From NCBI RefSeq assembly GCF_014652235.1, contig NZ_BMYK01000026.1, forward strand, positions 1-64,000: a stretch of DNA of 64,000 nt, given 5' to 3'. How positions within the stretch are numbered: the first letter of the stretch is position 1; each line of letters starts with the position of its first letter. Below, piece after piece: positions 1 through 8,913 of this stretch. A model generated the notes under the pieces. The model did not search any database, was not told the DNA's origin, and saw only the letters and a list, made by a program, of their open reading frames with translations. The stretch is from Pseudorhodoferax aquiterrae. Lineage in GTDB: Bacteria; Pseudomonadota; Gammaproteobacteria; Burkholderiales; Burkholderiaceae_C. The position numbers and the translations under genes are program-made.

Positions 1-2
1 GC

Positions 3-48
3 TGCCCGCCATCGTCTGGAATGGGTGCCCGCGATCAGTGGAATGCGC
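3..48 (-). repeat. Two tandem 23-bp repeats, likely terminal repeats of an IS21-like element
   Basis: Bases 3-25 and 26-48 are two adjacent imperfect copies of a 23-base unit (TGCCCGC.ATC...TGGAATG on the plus strand). Similarity to the IS66 tnpC reading frame stops just where these repeats begin. Multiple short terminal repeats are typical of IS21-family ends, so a second element probably inserted in tnpC with its body lying left of the window. The repeats are seen directly; the family assignment is inference. Confidence 0.45.
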
Positions 49-836
49 ACTTGAGCATCGCCACCGGGGTCTCGTCGGCATGCAGCACGTGGCGCCCGAG
101 CAGGTCCTCGCGCATGGCCTGCACCAACGGCGCCAGCTCCACGCCGATGGCGCCGATCCATTCGGCCTGGGTGGAGCGCGGCACTGCGAAGCCTGCGCGG
201 CCCAGGCTGGCCTCTTGGCGGTACAGCGGTCGGTGGTCGATGTACGTGGCCACTGCCACATGCGCCATCAGGCCGGCGGTGGCGATGCCCTTGTCGATCA
301 CACAGGCTGGCACTTGTGCCTGGACCAGCGTCTGGCACCGGGTACAGGCCCACTTGCCGCGCACATGGCGCTGCACGCTGAAGCGTCCAGGCTCATAGTC
401 CAGCTTCTCGGCCATGTCTTGGCCGATGCGCTTCATCTGGCAGCCGCAGCCCGGTGTGGTGCAGGTGGTGTCGTCGGGTTCGTGGTGGATGTCGTGGCGT
501 GGCAGGTGGGCCGGCAGCGCCTGGCGCTTCGGGGGTCTGCTTCTCGCCGGCTGGCGACTGCAGCTTGTCTACCTCGCGCTCCAGGGCTTGCAGGTCCTCG
601 TCGATGGCCTCTTGCAGCAGGCTCCTCTGCTCGAGACTGAAGCGTTCGGCGCTGGCGGCAAACTTCAGCCGCTTGAGCACGGCCATCTCATGGGCCATCT
701 TGGCGTTCAGCGCCTGGGCGTGCCGTACCTCGTTCTGCAGCCGGCTGGCCAAGGCGCACACCTCGGCGAAGCTCATGCCCGAGAACGCCGGATCAAGGGC
801 TGCATCAAGGGCGTTGGCGCTGCTGCTGTCCATCAC
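35..836 (-). pseudogene. tnpC: IS66 transposase TnpC, frameshifted and C-terminally truncated
   Basis: This is the N-terminal part of the IS66 DDE transposase. The first frame (836 down to about 540) gives the leucine-rich coiled coil that starts MMDSSSANALDAAL and contains LKRLKFAASAERFS. The sequence then continues in another frame from about 530 with the zinc-binding stretch CTTPGCGCQMKRIGQDMAEK, then PLYRQE and HADETPVAML. The switch lies near 515-545, in a C-rich run, and fits one gained or lost base. After HADETPVAMLK the similarity ends and a stop follows at 35, next to the IS21-like repeats. The catalytic second and third acidic residues are missing. Given the two lesions it is certainly non-functional. 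Confidence 0.85.
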
Positions 837-896
837 GCGGTGATGGTGCCAGCAGGCTCAGCCGGCCACCATCGGCACAGTCCGCAATGGACGGGC

Positions 897-1225
897 TCAC
901 ACCACCTTGATCACGCCGGCCTCGCCGATACGCTGCCAGGGCAGTCCGAGCACCAAGGCCTTCAGCTGCGAGTGGGTCAGCGACAGCGTGCTGCCATCGC
1001 TGGGCCGGACGAAGCGGCCGCTGTTCAGCCGCCGCGCTGCCAACCACACCCCGATGCCGTCGTGTACCAGCACCTTCATGCGGTTGGCCCGTCGGTTGGA
1101 AAACAGGTAGGCATGGTGGGGACGCGCCTCGCCGAAGACCTTGACCACGCGGGCCAGCGCCGACTCGGTGCCAGCGCGCATGTCCAGCGGCTCGCAGGCC
1201 AGCCACACGCCTCCACGCGGATCAC
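897..1225 (-). pseudogene. tnpB: IS66 accessory protein TnpB with an early frameshift
   Basis: TnpB is the roughly 115-residue IS66 accessory protein needed for transposition; its biochemical role is unclear. The family signature is clear: PLDMRAGTESALARVV, then PHHAYLFSNRRANRMKVLVHD and GVWLAARRLNSG. The GTG start at 1225-1223 overlaps the tnpA stop as GTGA and gives VIRVEAC, but the rest of the protein is in another frame. Restoring one G after GAGGCG near 1211 would read VIRVEAVWLACEPLDM, which matches the family. A downstream GTG (VWLACEP) could still give a slightly shortened protein, so residual function is not excluded. Confidence 0.75.
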
Positions 1226-1578
1226 CGCAGCAGCTCGCGCGTCCAGGCCGCGAAGTCCGTTGCGGCACTGGCCGGCCATGTGATCATCATCGTGACCGGG
1301 CCGCGGCGCAGTTCGACGCGGATGTCTGCCGACGCGGCAGCGGCCTCGGGTGACGCCATCAGCGGCAGTGCGATGAACTCGCCAGCGTTGGCGGGTCTCA
1401 CTTGGTCTTCGCGGGCCAATTGCCGCCAGCGGTGCACGACGTTGGCGTTGATGCCGTGCGCCATTGCCACCTTGGCCACCGACGCGCCGGGCTCATCGCA
1501 TTCCGCTACTACCTGGGTCTTCGTCGCAGCGCTGTAGCGCCGCCGGGCCTGTGTCTTCTCGCTTGTCATCGCGTCCAC
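1222..1578 (-). CDS. tnpA: IS66 TnpA, helix-turn-helix protein
   Basis: A 118-residue protein of the IS66 Orf1 family. The N-terminal half has the IS3/IS66-type helix-turn-helix (RRRYSAATKTQVVAEC, then SVAKVAMAHGINANVVHRWR). The C-terminal half is the family tail that ends VTMMITWPASAATDFAAWTRELLR-like. It is the only intact gene of the element. The start may be the first Met or the fourth residue (MTSEK). Its stop overlaps the tnpB start by four bases, so translation of the two was coupled in the intact element. Confidence 0.85.
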   Translation of the reverse strand: MDAMTSEKTQARRRYSAATKTQVVAECDEPGASVAKVAMAHGINANVVHRWRQLAREDQVRPANAGEFIALPLMASPEAAAASADIRVELRRGPVTMMITWPASAATDFAAWTRELLR

Positions 1579-2140
1579 CTAAGTTACGTGGACACGATCC
1601 TTGCCGCCGCTTCGGTTCAGTTCAGGATGACTTGGCCGGACGCATACGGAGCTACGCAGCAACAGCATCGTTCAAAATGCGGCCCCGAACTGCTCGCGAG
1701 GGTTTTCTGACCGCAGCCGCGAGATGCTGGGCGCGATGCGTACACGCGCAAGGGCTGTCCGTCGCGGAAGTGGCGAAGCTCTTGAACGTCTCTTGCCACG
1801 AGGCGCTTACACGCGCGGGCGAGAGCTTGTCGGTCTCGAGCTGGTCAAAGCATGCCCGTTAGGACGTCTTGAGCCTGCTTTTCAACTGTATACGTTACGT
1901 TGAGGAGTCCATGGCGCGCACGACCACCAAGGATGCCCCCTTGCAACGCCAACGGACTCCTAAGGAAGGTTAGCAACCACGGGCGGATCGACGACTTTTT
2001 CTCCACGCGTCGCTCAAATCATCGGATCTGGCGAGGTCGCTGGCGAAACCATTCCATCGGCATGGTCCATGGCCTGCATGGCGGAACACATCCTGATGTG
2101 GTAGGGCAGCATCTGGCCCCCTGATCTTCCGGGCAATCGT
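1579..2140. other. Intergenic stretch between the IS66 remnant and the antitoxin-like gene
   Basis: No full gene is recognisable. Two details are visible. A 20-codon ORF at 1911-1973 (MARTTTKDAPLQRQRTPKEG) has a good Shine-Dalgarno (GAGGAG) just upstream and may be the stub of a gene cut by rearrangement. Arms AGGAGTCC (1903-1910) and GGACTCCT (1954-1961) form an 8-bp inverted repeat around it, which would hide the ribosome site. A short helix-turn-helix-like stretch (LSVAEVAKLLNVS) around 1755-1800 could be another remnant. All are weak. Confidence 0.3.
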
Positions 2141-2611
2141 TCAATGAGCCGCGGCTGTTGCCAGGGCCAAGATGCGCTCAACAGGAACTCCTTGCTCCAA
2201 CGCCATGCGTGGAGTCAGTCCATCGAGGGCTCCAGAAGGCATTTCCAAGAAGGAAAGCAACTGCCAGCCGTCAGCAGTGCCGAGGCATTTGGCCAAAGGT
2301 TGCAGTACCGGCCAGATGCCCGGCTCGAACTGCCAGCTTGGCAGCTTGAAGCCATTTCGGAGGTCTGAAACCCCAACGCAGCGCCCCGCTTTGATCCAGG
2401 CGTTGATCGTGACGCTGGTTGTTCCAATGAGCGCGGCTGCTTCGTTCGAGGTGACCATGTCTGCGGCGTCTAGCCGGGTCCGACGAAACTTCGCGCTCGC
2501 CCGTACCAGTGCCTCTGACTGAGCCGCAGATGCATAGCGGTCAGACGACTCGCTGCGCTGATCGTGCTTGCTTCCGGCTGCCTGCGGCAAAGTGAAGGGA
2601 GGAGTGCTCAT
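2141..2611 (-). CDS. Antitoxin-like DNA-binding protein with a DUF2384/ParS-type C-terminus
   Basis: The protein has about 156 residues from the Met chosen here (MSTPPFTL); an upstream Met at 2674 is possible, but that extra sequence is arginine-rich and unlike a protein start. A helix-turn-helix of the excisionase/Xre sort lies in the middle (VTSNEAAALIGTTSVTINAWIKAG). The C-terminus (LLSFLEMPSGALDGLTPRMA, then LEQGVPVERILALA) matches the pattern of the Xre/MbcA/ParS toxin-binding domain. In type II systems such proteins bind and repress a RES-domain toxin. No RES toxin is visible next to it: the flanks are IS debris and a response regulator. It may be a solitary regulator or the leftover of a toxin-antitoxin pair. 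Domain assignment is by eye. Confidence 0.6.
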   Translation of the reverse strand: MSTPPFTLPQAAGSKHDQRSESSDRYASAAQSEALVRASAKFRRTRLDAADMVTSNEAAALIGTTSVTINAWIKAGRCVGVSDLRNGFKLPSWQFEPGIWPVLQPLAKCLGTADGWQLLSFLEMPSGALDGLTPRMALEQGVPVERILALATAAAH

Positions 2612-2728
2612 GCTAGGTGGGCGTTTGCGGTCGTGCGCTCGCCGCGGCAGTCTGCGCGCGTCGCCGCAACGCATCTTGCGCCAACGCCGTCTTCAGGGGC
2701 AAGCTGGAGGTTGCAAGCAACTGCAACG

Positions 2729-3103
2729 TCAGCTCGCTAGCTGCTCTCGCAGCAGGTGCACGAGCGCGTCTGTGTCAGCCGGCTTGCTCAGGTGGTGGTC
2801 GAACGCACCATTGGCCCGAATCTGCGAAAGGAGGAGAACGTTGCCAGACAACGCGATCAGCAAGGGGGGACGGTCGACGAACTTCTGACGCAAGGCGTGG
2901 GCCAAAGACTCGCCGTTCATGCCGGGCATCTCCAGATCCAGCACCGCGGCGACGGGGCGTTGGCTGGTGGCATGGTCGAGAGCTTCTCGCCCTCCGTACG
3001 CCACGAAGAACCCCGCGTCTGGGAAATGCATTTCGAGCAGCATCCCCAGCAGGTCGGCAGAGTCATGCTCGTCGTCTACGATCAGGATGATGGGCTTGGA
3101 CAT
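2729..3103 (-). CDS. Single-domain response regulator (CheY-like receiver)
   Basis: A 124-residue stand-alone receiver domain with all catalytic residues: acidic pair D10/D11, phospho-acceptor D56 (VLDLEMPGMNGE), S86 in LIALSG, and K107 in the SKP motif. It has no output domain, so it would act by protein contact or as a phosphorelay intermediate. It is divergent from the histidine kinase that starts 56 bases away at 3160, and that kinase is the obvious partner. The shared short intergenic region probably holds both promoters. Confidence 0.88.
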   Translation of the reverse strand: MSKPIILIVDDEHDSADLLGMLLEMHFPDAGFFVAYGGREALDHATSQRPVAAVLDLEMPGMNGESLAHALRQKFVDRPPLLIALSGNVLLLSQIRANGAFDHHLSKPADTDALVHLLREQLAS

Positions 3104-3159
3104 GGCGGGCCGGCCCGGTACGTTCTACAGGTAATACGTGCGCCAGGAGAGGATGGATC

Positions 3160-4254
3160 ATGCGGCTAGCAACTTTTTTGGAAACGGCCAGGGACCAAAT
3201 CCTGGAAGAGGTCGTTGCTTTCGCAAAAACGATTCCCGCCTTGCAGAACTGTGACGACAAGGCGCTGCGCAACCATCTGCCTAACGTCTTAGAAGCCATT
3301 TCGGCCGACTTGCGAACGCCGCAGACCCGTACGGAGTCCATCGACAAGTCGCATGGCAACGCGCCGGTTCAGCCGGGTCAGAGTTCCGCGCAGACCCATG
3401 GCTTGATGCGGGCACAAAGCGGAATCGACATCGAGCAGCTGGTGGCCGAGTTCAGGGCCATGCGGTCGAGCGTTCTGCGGCTGTGGTCAGAGTCCCATTC
3501 CGTGGAGCCGACCACCATCGAGGACATCACGCGGTTCAACGAGGCGATCGACCAGGCCGTAGCTGAATCCGTGCAGTTCTACGCCCAGGAGCGCGAGCGT
3601 TGGCGCGAGATTTTCCTGGGCGTCCTTGGTCATGATCTGTGCGGCCCGCTCAATGCCATCAGCCTCACGGCAGATGTCATGATCAAGCAAGGCATCGCTC
3701 CAGCCCAGCAAACTGCCATGCTCGGAAGGCAGGTCAGCCGGATGAAGACTCTCCTGGACTCGCTCCTGGAGTACAGCCGGTCCAGCCTAGGTGCCGGTAT
3801 GGCTTTGCATTTGGCCCAAACCGATCTGGCAGCTGCCTGCAGCGAAGAGGTCCAACTACAGCTTGCCGCGTTTCCGGACGCCAAGATCGCGTTCCATGCA
3901 CATGGGCCGGCCGAGGGTGCGTACGACGCATCTCGGGTGCGGGAGGCGCTCGGAAATCTCGTGTCTAACGCTGTTCGACATGGGGACGTTGGGGGAAACA
4001 TCACGGTAAGGGTCGAGGGCACCGCCAATGGAGTGGCCGTGTCGGTCGAAAACCCCGGCGAACTGGCGCCAGAGAGCATGGAACAACTCTTCGAGCCTCT
4101 TCACCGCGGGCAAAGCGGTCCGGGGCTAGACCGCACCAACCTGGGACTGGGGCTGTTCATCGCCAGGCAGATCGCCCGTGCGCACGGCGGCGACGTCGTG
4201 GGTCGGTGCGATCACCATCAAGTGACTTTCACGCTGAAGCTGCCCAAAAAGTAA
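3160..4254 (+). CDS. Soluble sensor histidine kinase with an RsbRD-type N-terminal domain
   Basis: A 364-residue kinase without a membrane segment. Residues 1-145 are helical and resemble the RsbRD/RsbT co-antagonist N-terminal domain seen in many soluble bacterial kinases. The HisKA H-box is FLGVLGHDLCGPLNAI with H158 as phospho-acceptor. The HATPase domain follows with N-box REALGNLVSNAVRHG, G1-like NPGEL and G2 LGLGLFIARQIARAHGG. A strong Shine-Dalgarno (AGGAGAGG) precedes the ATG. It is divergent from the single-domain regulator at 2729-3103, with which it likely forms a two-component system. The signal is unknown; the position next to other sensors does not define it. Confidence 0.88.
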   Translation: MRLATFLETARDQILEEVVAFAKTIPALQNCDDKALRNHLPNVLEAISADLRTPQTRTESIDKSHGNAPVQPGQSSAQTHGLMRAQSGIDIEQLVAEFRAMRSSVLRLWSESHSVEPTTIEDITRFNEAIDQAVAESVQFYAQERERWREIFLGVLGHDLCGPLNAISLTADVMIKQGIAPAQQTAMLGRQVSRMKTLLDSLLEYSRSSLGAGMALHLAQTDLAAACSEEVQLQLAAFPDAKIAFHAHGPAEGAYDASRVREALGNLVSNAVRHGDVGGNITVRVEGTANGVAVSVENPGELAPESMEQLFEPLHRGQSGPGLDRTNLGLGLFIARQIARAHGGDVVGRCDHHQVTFTLKLPKK

Positions 4255-4329
4255 ATGGGGGCGCGTGGGTCGACTGCGCGCGGTGACAAAGCCGGCCACC
4301 TACTGCCTTCCGTGCGCCATGGCAGGACG

Positions 4330-4362
4330 TTCCGCTACTTCTGTGTCGTGGAAAATTTGCGT
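4330..4362 (+). promoter_or_regulatory. Promoter-like block shared with the paralogue at 14577
   Basis: TTCCGC (4330-4335), a 16-base spacer and AAAATT (4352-4357) lie five bases ahead of the ATG at 4363. The paralogous gene at 14577 has TTCCGC, 16 bases and TAAATT at the same distance, with the spacer also conserved (ACTTC.GTGTCG.GG). Neither gene has a Shine-Dalgarno. This fits a conserved promoter giving a leaderless mRNA. The sequence conservation is seen; the promoter role is inference. Confidence 0.45.
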
Positions 4363-5232
4363 ATGAAGAAATCGATCGATTACGACAGCCTTGACGCTGC
4401 CATCCTCATTGCGATTGCGAACGGCCAACGTGAAGTGCGCGATCTGAGGTCTGGGGCCGTCCGGGTCGAGGCGCAGAAGATCGTGAAGCATCTGAACAAT
4501 GGCACTCCATACTGGCGTGTCGTGCAGCGCCGGCTCCAGACGCTCAGGACTGCAGGTCGCATCAGCTTCACCCGCCCGTCCCGGCTGAACCCTGAAGGGG
4601 GCTGGGTCATGGCCTTGAAACCGACGGCGCAGGATGCAGCGACTTCCGCGCCAGCCAAGACGCTCGGTCGGATCGCCTACGGCGTTGCGGCCAGGACCCG
4701 GGGGCTGAGCCGGCGGTGGCTCCACCTCAGCGCCGAGCAAAAACTGGAGTGGGAATTGATCGCCTCGGCCGTGGTGGATGCCTACGAGGGTTCACGCGGC
4801 CGAGCTGAGCGGCCGTGCAGCCAAGCAAGTACAGCGGTGGTGGCTTCTGCCTTTGATGCCGCGCCGCAGGGATCGTCCGGTCAGGTAGGCATTCTTGCGG
4901 CGACTCTGCGTGGTTCGCCCAATTCCTGTGCCCACAGTGCCTGGGCTGCGTCAGCGCTCCATGAGGACCGGCAGCAGCGAGGAGATGTCGTACGGCTTGG
5001 CGATAACGACAAAGCCTTCTTTGATCGCAGCTTGAGCAATGTCGCTGTGCCCACTGACCAGTACCGACCTGACGTGCGGGTGCGATCGCCGGATCGTGCG
5101 CACCAGTTCGACGCCATGCATGCCATCCATGACGATGTCGGACACCACGAAATCGGGGTTGAATCCGGCTCTCAAGGTCTTGAGCGCCTCCTCCCCGCTG
5201 CGCACCGCCCTGACGACGAAGCCATACGTTGA
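4363..5232 (+). CDS. Hypothetical winged-helix-like protein, paralogue of the gene at 14577, with a run-on C-terminus
   Basis: I do not recognise the family. The first 145 residues align along their whole length with the 148-residue protein at 14577-15023: DYDSLDAAILIAIANGQREV, then VVQRRLQTLRTAGRI, GGWVMA, the spacing LGRIAYGVAA and LSRRWLHLSAEQKLEWELIASAVV-like tail. The helix-rich first 80 residues look like a winged-helix DNA-binding fold. The paralogue stops shortly after the shared ISA.V..AYE motif, whereas this one runs on for more than 130 codons, the last 282 bases antisense to the end of the hybrid kinase gene. The run-on is low complexity and probably reflects a lost stop or a frameshift near 4790-4810. 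The start at 4363 is chosen from the paralogue; there is no Shine-Dalgarno. Confidence 0.6.
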   Translation: MKKSIDYDSLDAAILIAIANGQREVRDLRSGAVRVEAQKIVKHLNNGTPYWRVVQRRLQTLRTAGRISFTRPSRLNPEGGWVMALKPTAQDAATSAPAKTLGRIAYGVAARTRGLSRRWLHLSAEQKLEWELIASAVVDAYEGSRGRAERPCSQASTAVVASAFDAAPQGSSGQVGILAATLRGSPNSCAHSAWAASALHEDRQQRGDVVRLGDNDKAFFDRSLSNVAVPTDQYRPDVRVRSPDRAHQFDAMHAIHDDVGHHEIGVESGSQGLERLLPAAHRPDDEAIR

Positions 5233-6929
5233 CAGCAGTTGGTCGGCCGCGTCGCGCACGTCGTCGTTGTCGTCGACGAGCAGAATCGACGTTCCGGTCA
5301 TGTCTGGAGCTGCGCTGGGTTCGGATCCCCTCTCCGTTTTCCTTTGACCAGATTCGTTCCCTGGCAGCACGAGCGTCACCCGCGTTCCGTCACCGACGGC
5401 GCTGATCACCTCGACGGCCCCTTTCGCCGACTCGACGAAAGCAGCCACCTGGGCCAGTCCAAGCCCTGTGCCTTTGCCCTGCGGCTTGGTCGTAAAGAAC
5501 GGTTCGAAAATGCGCTCCTGCAACTCCTGACCGATGCCGATTCCTGAATCGCGAACCGTCACGGCCAGGCTGGTATCGCCGTTTGGGCTCAACCGCGCCT
5601 GAGCGGACAATTCGATGACACCGCCCTGAACCAACGCATCCCTGGCATTCGTCACCAGGTTCGTCACGGCGATCTCCAGTTCCAACGGGTCCACCCTGAG
5701 GGCCGGAAGATCACTCCCGATGTCGAGAACGAGCGTGTGCTGCGCGCCAAGCAGGTGCTTGGTCGTGTCCGCGATCCTGGCCAACTCATCGCCCGGCACG
5801 ATGCTCCGCAGGGTCAGCGTCCGCTGGGTCGACAGGAGGGACAACTGACGCGTCAAAGCTTCCGCCTTCTTCACGCTTCGGCGGACGACCTGAATGTCCG
5901 CCTCGCCGGCTTCGCCGATCCGCCGACGCAAAATCGTCAGCCGTCCGGTCACGACCTGCAGGATGTTGTTCAGATCGTGCGCGAGGCCAGCGCCGAGTTG
6001 GCCCACCAGACGCAGCTTTTCGGCTTGAGCCAACTTGGTTTCTGCACGCTCGCGTCGATGGATGGCCGCTTGCAGCTCCTCGGTCCTGCGTTGCAGGTTG
6101 TCGACGGCATCTGCCAGGCGACGCTGCACCATCCGGAAGTGCTGTGCAAGAAGGAGCAGCACCACGCTGAAGCGATGATGCCCTCGACGCGCACAGCGTA
6201 CCAAGCCAAGGTGTAGCGGGCTCCGCCGAAGGTGCTCAACCAGACGCCTGCTGCCTCGGCAGCAAGCACTACGATAAGCCATACGAAGATGGCGCGCTGA
6301 TGCAATCCTCGCAGCAGGATCAGCGCGACTGCCCCGGCGGCGAGCAACGCAGCCACATAGGAGCCGTACAAACTGAACAAACCAAAAAACTGCTGCCCGC
6401 TGTGGTCGTCGGTCGCAGCCACGTCCGTGAACTGCGAGCCGATGGCGCCAAACAGGGCAGCAGCCAGCGCCACGACCGTCGGGAAGCGGGCCTGTCGGGC
6501 GATACCCCTGTCACTGCCGACCTCGCACAAGGCGGCCCACACGATAAAGACCGCGAAGCCAGCTCGCCAGACGATGAACAATGCGCTCACCGCGTGCTCT
6601 GAACCCATCACTGGTTGGTCCGGAATCAAGGCGCCGGGAAAGGTCAGGAGGTGCAATACGGCCATGAGGCCGGAAAAGAGGTAGGCGGCAGCGATGACCG
6701 CGTGCGATAGGGGTTGCCTTGGCGCACTGGTCAGCAGCCAGAACGTTGCCAGATTGATCATCGCAGTGGCCGCAGCGTAGATCCCACTGACGTGAGGCAG
6801 AGGACGCAGCGGCACAGCCGCGAAGGGAAGTACTGCCGCGGTCGAGATAAGGACCAACGCTGCTGAGAAGAAGACCTTTCGCTGCTGCTTGGCGCTCGCG
6901 ATTTCATCGACGACGTCCTGAACTTGCAT
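4951..6929 (-). pseudogene. MASE4 membrane hybrid histidine kinase, split by a one-base frameshift
   Basis: Read from ATG 6929 (Shine-Dalgarno GGAGA), the first frame gives MQVQDVVDEIASAKQQRKVF followed by about seven to eight membrane helices of the MASE4 type, ending near 6175 at RVEGIIASA. The rest is in another frame from there: FSVVLLLLAQHF, a coiled coil, HisKA with GAGLAHDLNNIL (histidine near residue 318 of the repaired protein), HATPase with TNLVTNARDAL and GTGLGLAQV, then a receiver domain with DD, phospho-acceptor in VVSDIVMDG and K in IAKPYD. The span of 1979 bases becomes exactly 660 codons if one base is added. Inserting a G in TCAGCG|TGGTG restores a continuous ASAVVLLLL helix. 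It is either a recent mutation or a sequencing error. Intact, it would be a membrane sensor autophosphorylating onto its own receiver. Confidence 0.75.
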
Positions 6930-7065
6930 CCGCTCTCCATGGGAACGGAGAAGATTGTCGCTGTAACGTGACGTCCAAAAACACCTGTCCCGTTGTTCGG
7001 TTTCGCAAAGTGAATGCCGAACGCAAGATCGAAATGAGGGGCGCCGATCATGACCTGCCTTGCGA

Positions 7066-8682
7066 TCAGGCCCCCAATTTCGGATCTGAGGAGAACGATC
7101 TCGCCACTTGGTTTCGGCCTTGCTGCTTCGCGCGGTAGAGAGCTTTGTCTGCTGCCGAGACCAACGCGGTTGACGTGCTTTGCGGCCCCGGAACGAGCGC
7201 AGCCACGCCAAGGCTGACGGTCACGATGCCCATCGTCGAGCCCGCGTGCGCGATGGCCAGGTCCTTGACGGCGCCGCGGCACGCTTCAGCGACTGCTCCC
7301 GCACCCTCGAGGTCCGTTCCGCGCAAGAGGATGACCATCTCTTCTCCCCCGTAGCGGGCCACCAAGTCCTCGGGGCGGCGAACCACGGTGCGCAAGGCGG
7401 CGGCCACGCGAACGAGACAGCTGTCGCCCTTGACGTGACCGTAGGTGTCGTTGAACTGCTTGAAGAAGTCCACGTCGACCATGATCACCGCAAGTGCCGT
7501 CCCATCACGCTGCGCTTGTTTAAAGGATCGCTCCAGCCGCCGATCAAAGTACCCGCGGTTCGGCAGGCCGGTGAGACCGTCGAGCTGCGCGAGCTTTTGA
7601 AGGCGGGCGTTGGCAAGGGCAAGGGCGCCGTGGGCCTCACGGAGCTCCTTCTCTGCGCGAAGTCTCTGTCGCAATGCACGTCGGATGACTCGCAATCCCC
7701 CGAGCAGCGCCGCGCAAAGCAGAAGCACCCACAGCGTCTGCAGCCAAGAAGACACGCGCCAGGCGGAAAGCACCTCGTCATGCGACGAGGAGGCGATGAC
7801 CAGGACCGGGTAAGTTCTGCCACGTTCAAAGCTGTAGAACCGAGGCACGCCGTCGATCGGGGAGGGTGCGTCGCCAAAGCCAGCGCTGGTTTTCCCGAGA
7901 ACCAGTTCCACTGCGTCGGCTGGCTTGCCAATGTCGGAAGCGATCAGCGGATGCCTGGCGGCGTAGTGTCCCGCGATGGACAGCGTCACTGCGCCTTCGC
8001 CGACGTCGAACCGTTCGAGCACCAGCCGCAGATGCTCCAGGCTCAACGTGGCAAGCACCACGCCTTCAAAGCCGCCATCCGCGTCGTTGATCCGGCGAGA
8101 GATCGGTACGACCCATTTTCCCGACGACCGGCTGATGATGGGCGCACCGACCAGCGCGGATCCGCTTGAATTGCTGCGGTGGTGGAGGAAGTACGGTCGG
8201 TCCGAGTTGTTGGAGCCTTCATCCCAGAGTGGCTCCGACGTCGCTATCAAGGCACCCCCCGCGTTGTAGAGGAAGAGCCCTTGCAACTGGTCCGTTCGGG
8301 CCACGTGGTTCACCAGGACGGGCTGAAGGTCCAACAGTAGGTCGTTGGTTATTTCATCACGTTCCAGTGCGTGCACAAGGCTATCCAGGATGTGCTCCAC
8401 CTGAGCGATCGAGACCTCGACGCGATCCGACATGGCGCGAGCCAAATTGGTGTTCACCAGATGGGTCTGGGCGATCTCGTGCTTGCGTGTGGTAACCACC
8501 AGCCAGACGTTCGTTGCCAGAAGAGCAAGACCAACGAATCCGATCAGCCAGCGCGCAATGAACGTTCGCGGGCGTGGGCTTTCCGGCGGATCTCTTGGCT
8601 CCGCAAACTCGCTGAATCCCGTGGTCGGTTCCAGCAGCTCCTCATTCATCCGAGGAGGTTGGTTACCAGGCGGACTGCTCAA
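7066..8682 (-). CDS. Membrane diguanylate cyclase with a periplasmic dCache-type sensor
   Basis: A 538-residue protein that makes c-di-GMP. TM1 is at about 43-64, a periplasmic double-Cache-like ligand domain follows (about 65-310, with SDRPYFLHHR and GFEGVVLATL), TM2 is at about 313-333, then a short coiled coil and the GGDEF domain from 365. The catalytic signature is GGEEM (445-449), a Phe-to-Met variant of GGEEF that keeps both glycines and acids, so activity is likely. An RxxD inhibitory I-site (RPED, 436-439) sits five residues before it. Met12 is an alternative start. It lies just upstream of the MASE4 kinase on the same strand. Small organic ligands such as amino or organic acids are usual for this sensor type, but none can be named here. 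Confidence 0.9.
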   Translation of the reverse strand: MSSPPGNQPPRMNEELLEPTTGFSEFAEPRDPPESPRPRTFIARWLIGFVGLALLATNVWLVVTTRKHEIAQTHLVNTNLARAMSDRVEVSIAQVEHILDSLVHALERDEITNDLLLDLQPVLVNHVARTDQLQGLFLYNAGGALIATSEPLWDEGSNNSDRPYFLHHRSNSSGSALVGAPIISRSSGKWVVPISRRINDADGGFEGVVLATLSLEHLRLVLERFDVGEGAVTLSIAGHYAARHPLIASDIGKPADAVELVLGKTSAGFGDAPSPIDGVPRFYSFERGRTYPVLVIASSSHDEVLSAWRVSSWLQTLWVLLLCAALLGGLRVIRRALRQRLRAEKELREAHGALALANARLQKLAQLDGLTGLPNRGYFDRRLERSFKQAQRDGTALAVIMVDVDFFKQFNDTYGHVKGDSCLVRVAAALRTVVRRPEDLVARYGGEEMVILLRGTDLEGAGAVAEACRGAVKDLAIAHAGSTMGIVTVSLGVAALVPGPQSTSTALVSAADKALYRAKQQGRNQVARSFSSDPKLGA

Positions 8683-8913
8683 CTCCGCTCCTTACACAGG
8701 GTTTGCCAGCATGGAGGCTACGGACCCCAGCGTGGTCGTCACGCCCCGGTTCCTCCAACCTTCGAAGTCAACGTTATCCCGGTCCAACAGCGGGCCAACA
8801 ATGGCGCAGGTGGATGTCGCTGCTCCGGCGCATACCAAGATCCGGAGAACGAGCATTCCTTCTAGCCCGCATTCGAAACAATGCGGCTGGCGGTTCTGGG
8901 AGCCGCGACAGCG

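Larger units (their letters stand above)
1..1600 (-). mobile_element. IS66-family insertion sequence, decayed and truncated
   Basis: Three genes in the IS66 order tnpA-tnpB-tnpC run leftward. tnpA and tnpB overlap by GTGA, which is the usual translational coupling of this family. tnpB and tnpC each carry a frameshift, and the catalytic C-terminal part of tnpC is missing because the element is interrupted at about position 38. I could not identify a convincing terminal inverted repeat at the right side, so the boundary near 1600 is approximate. The copy cannot transpose on its own. Confidence 0.8.
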
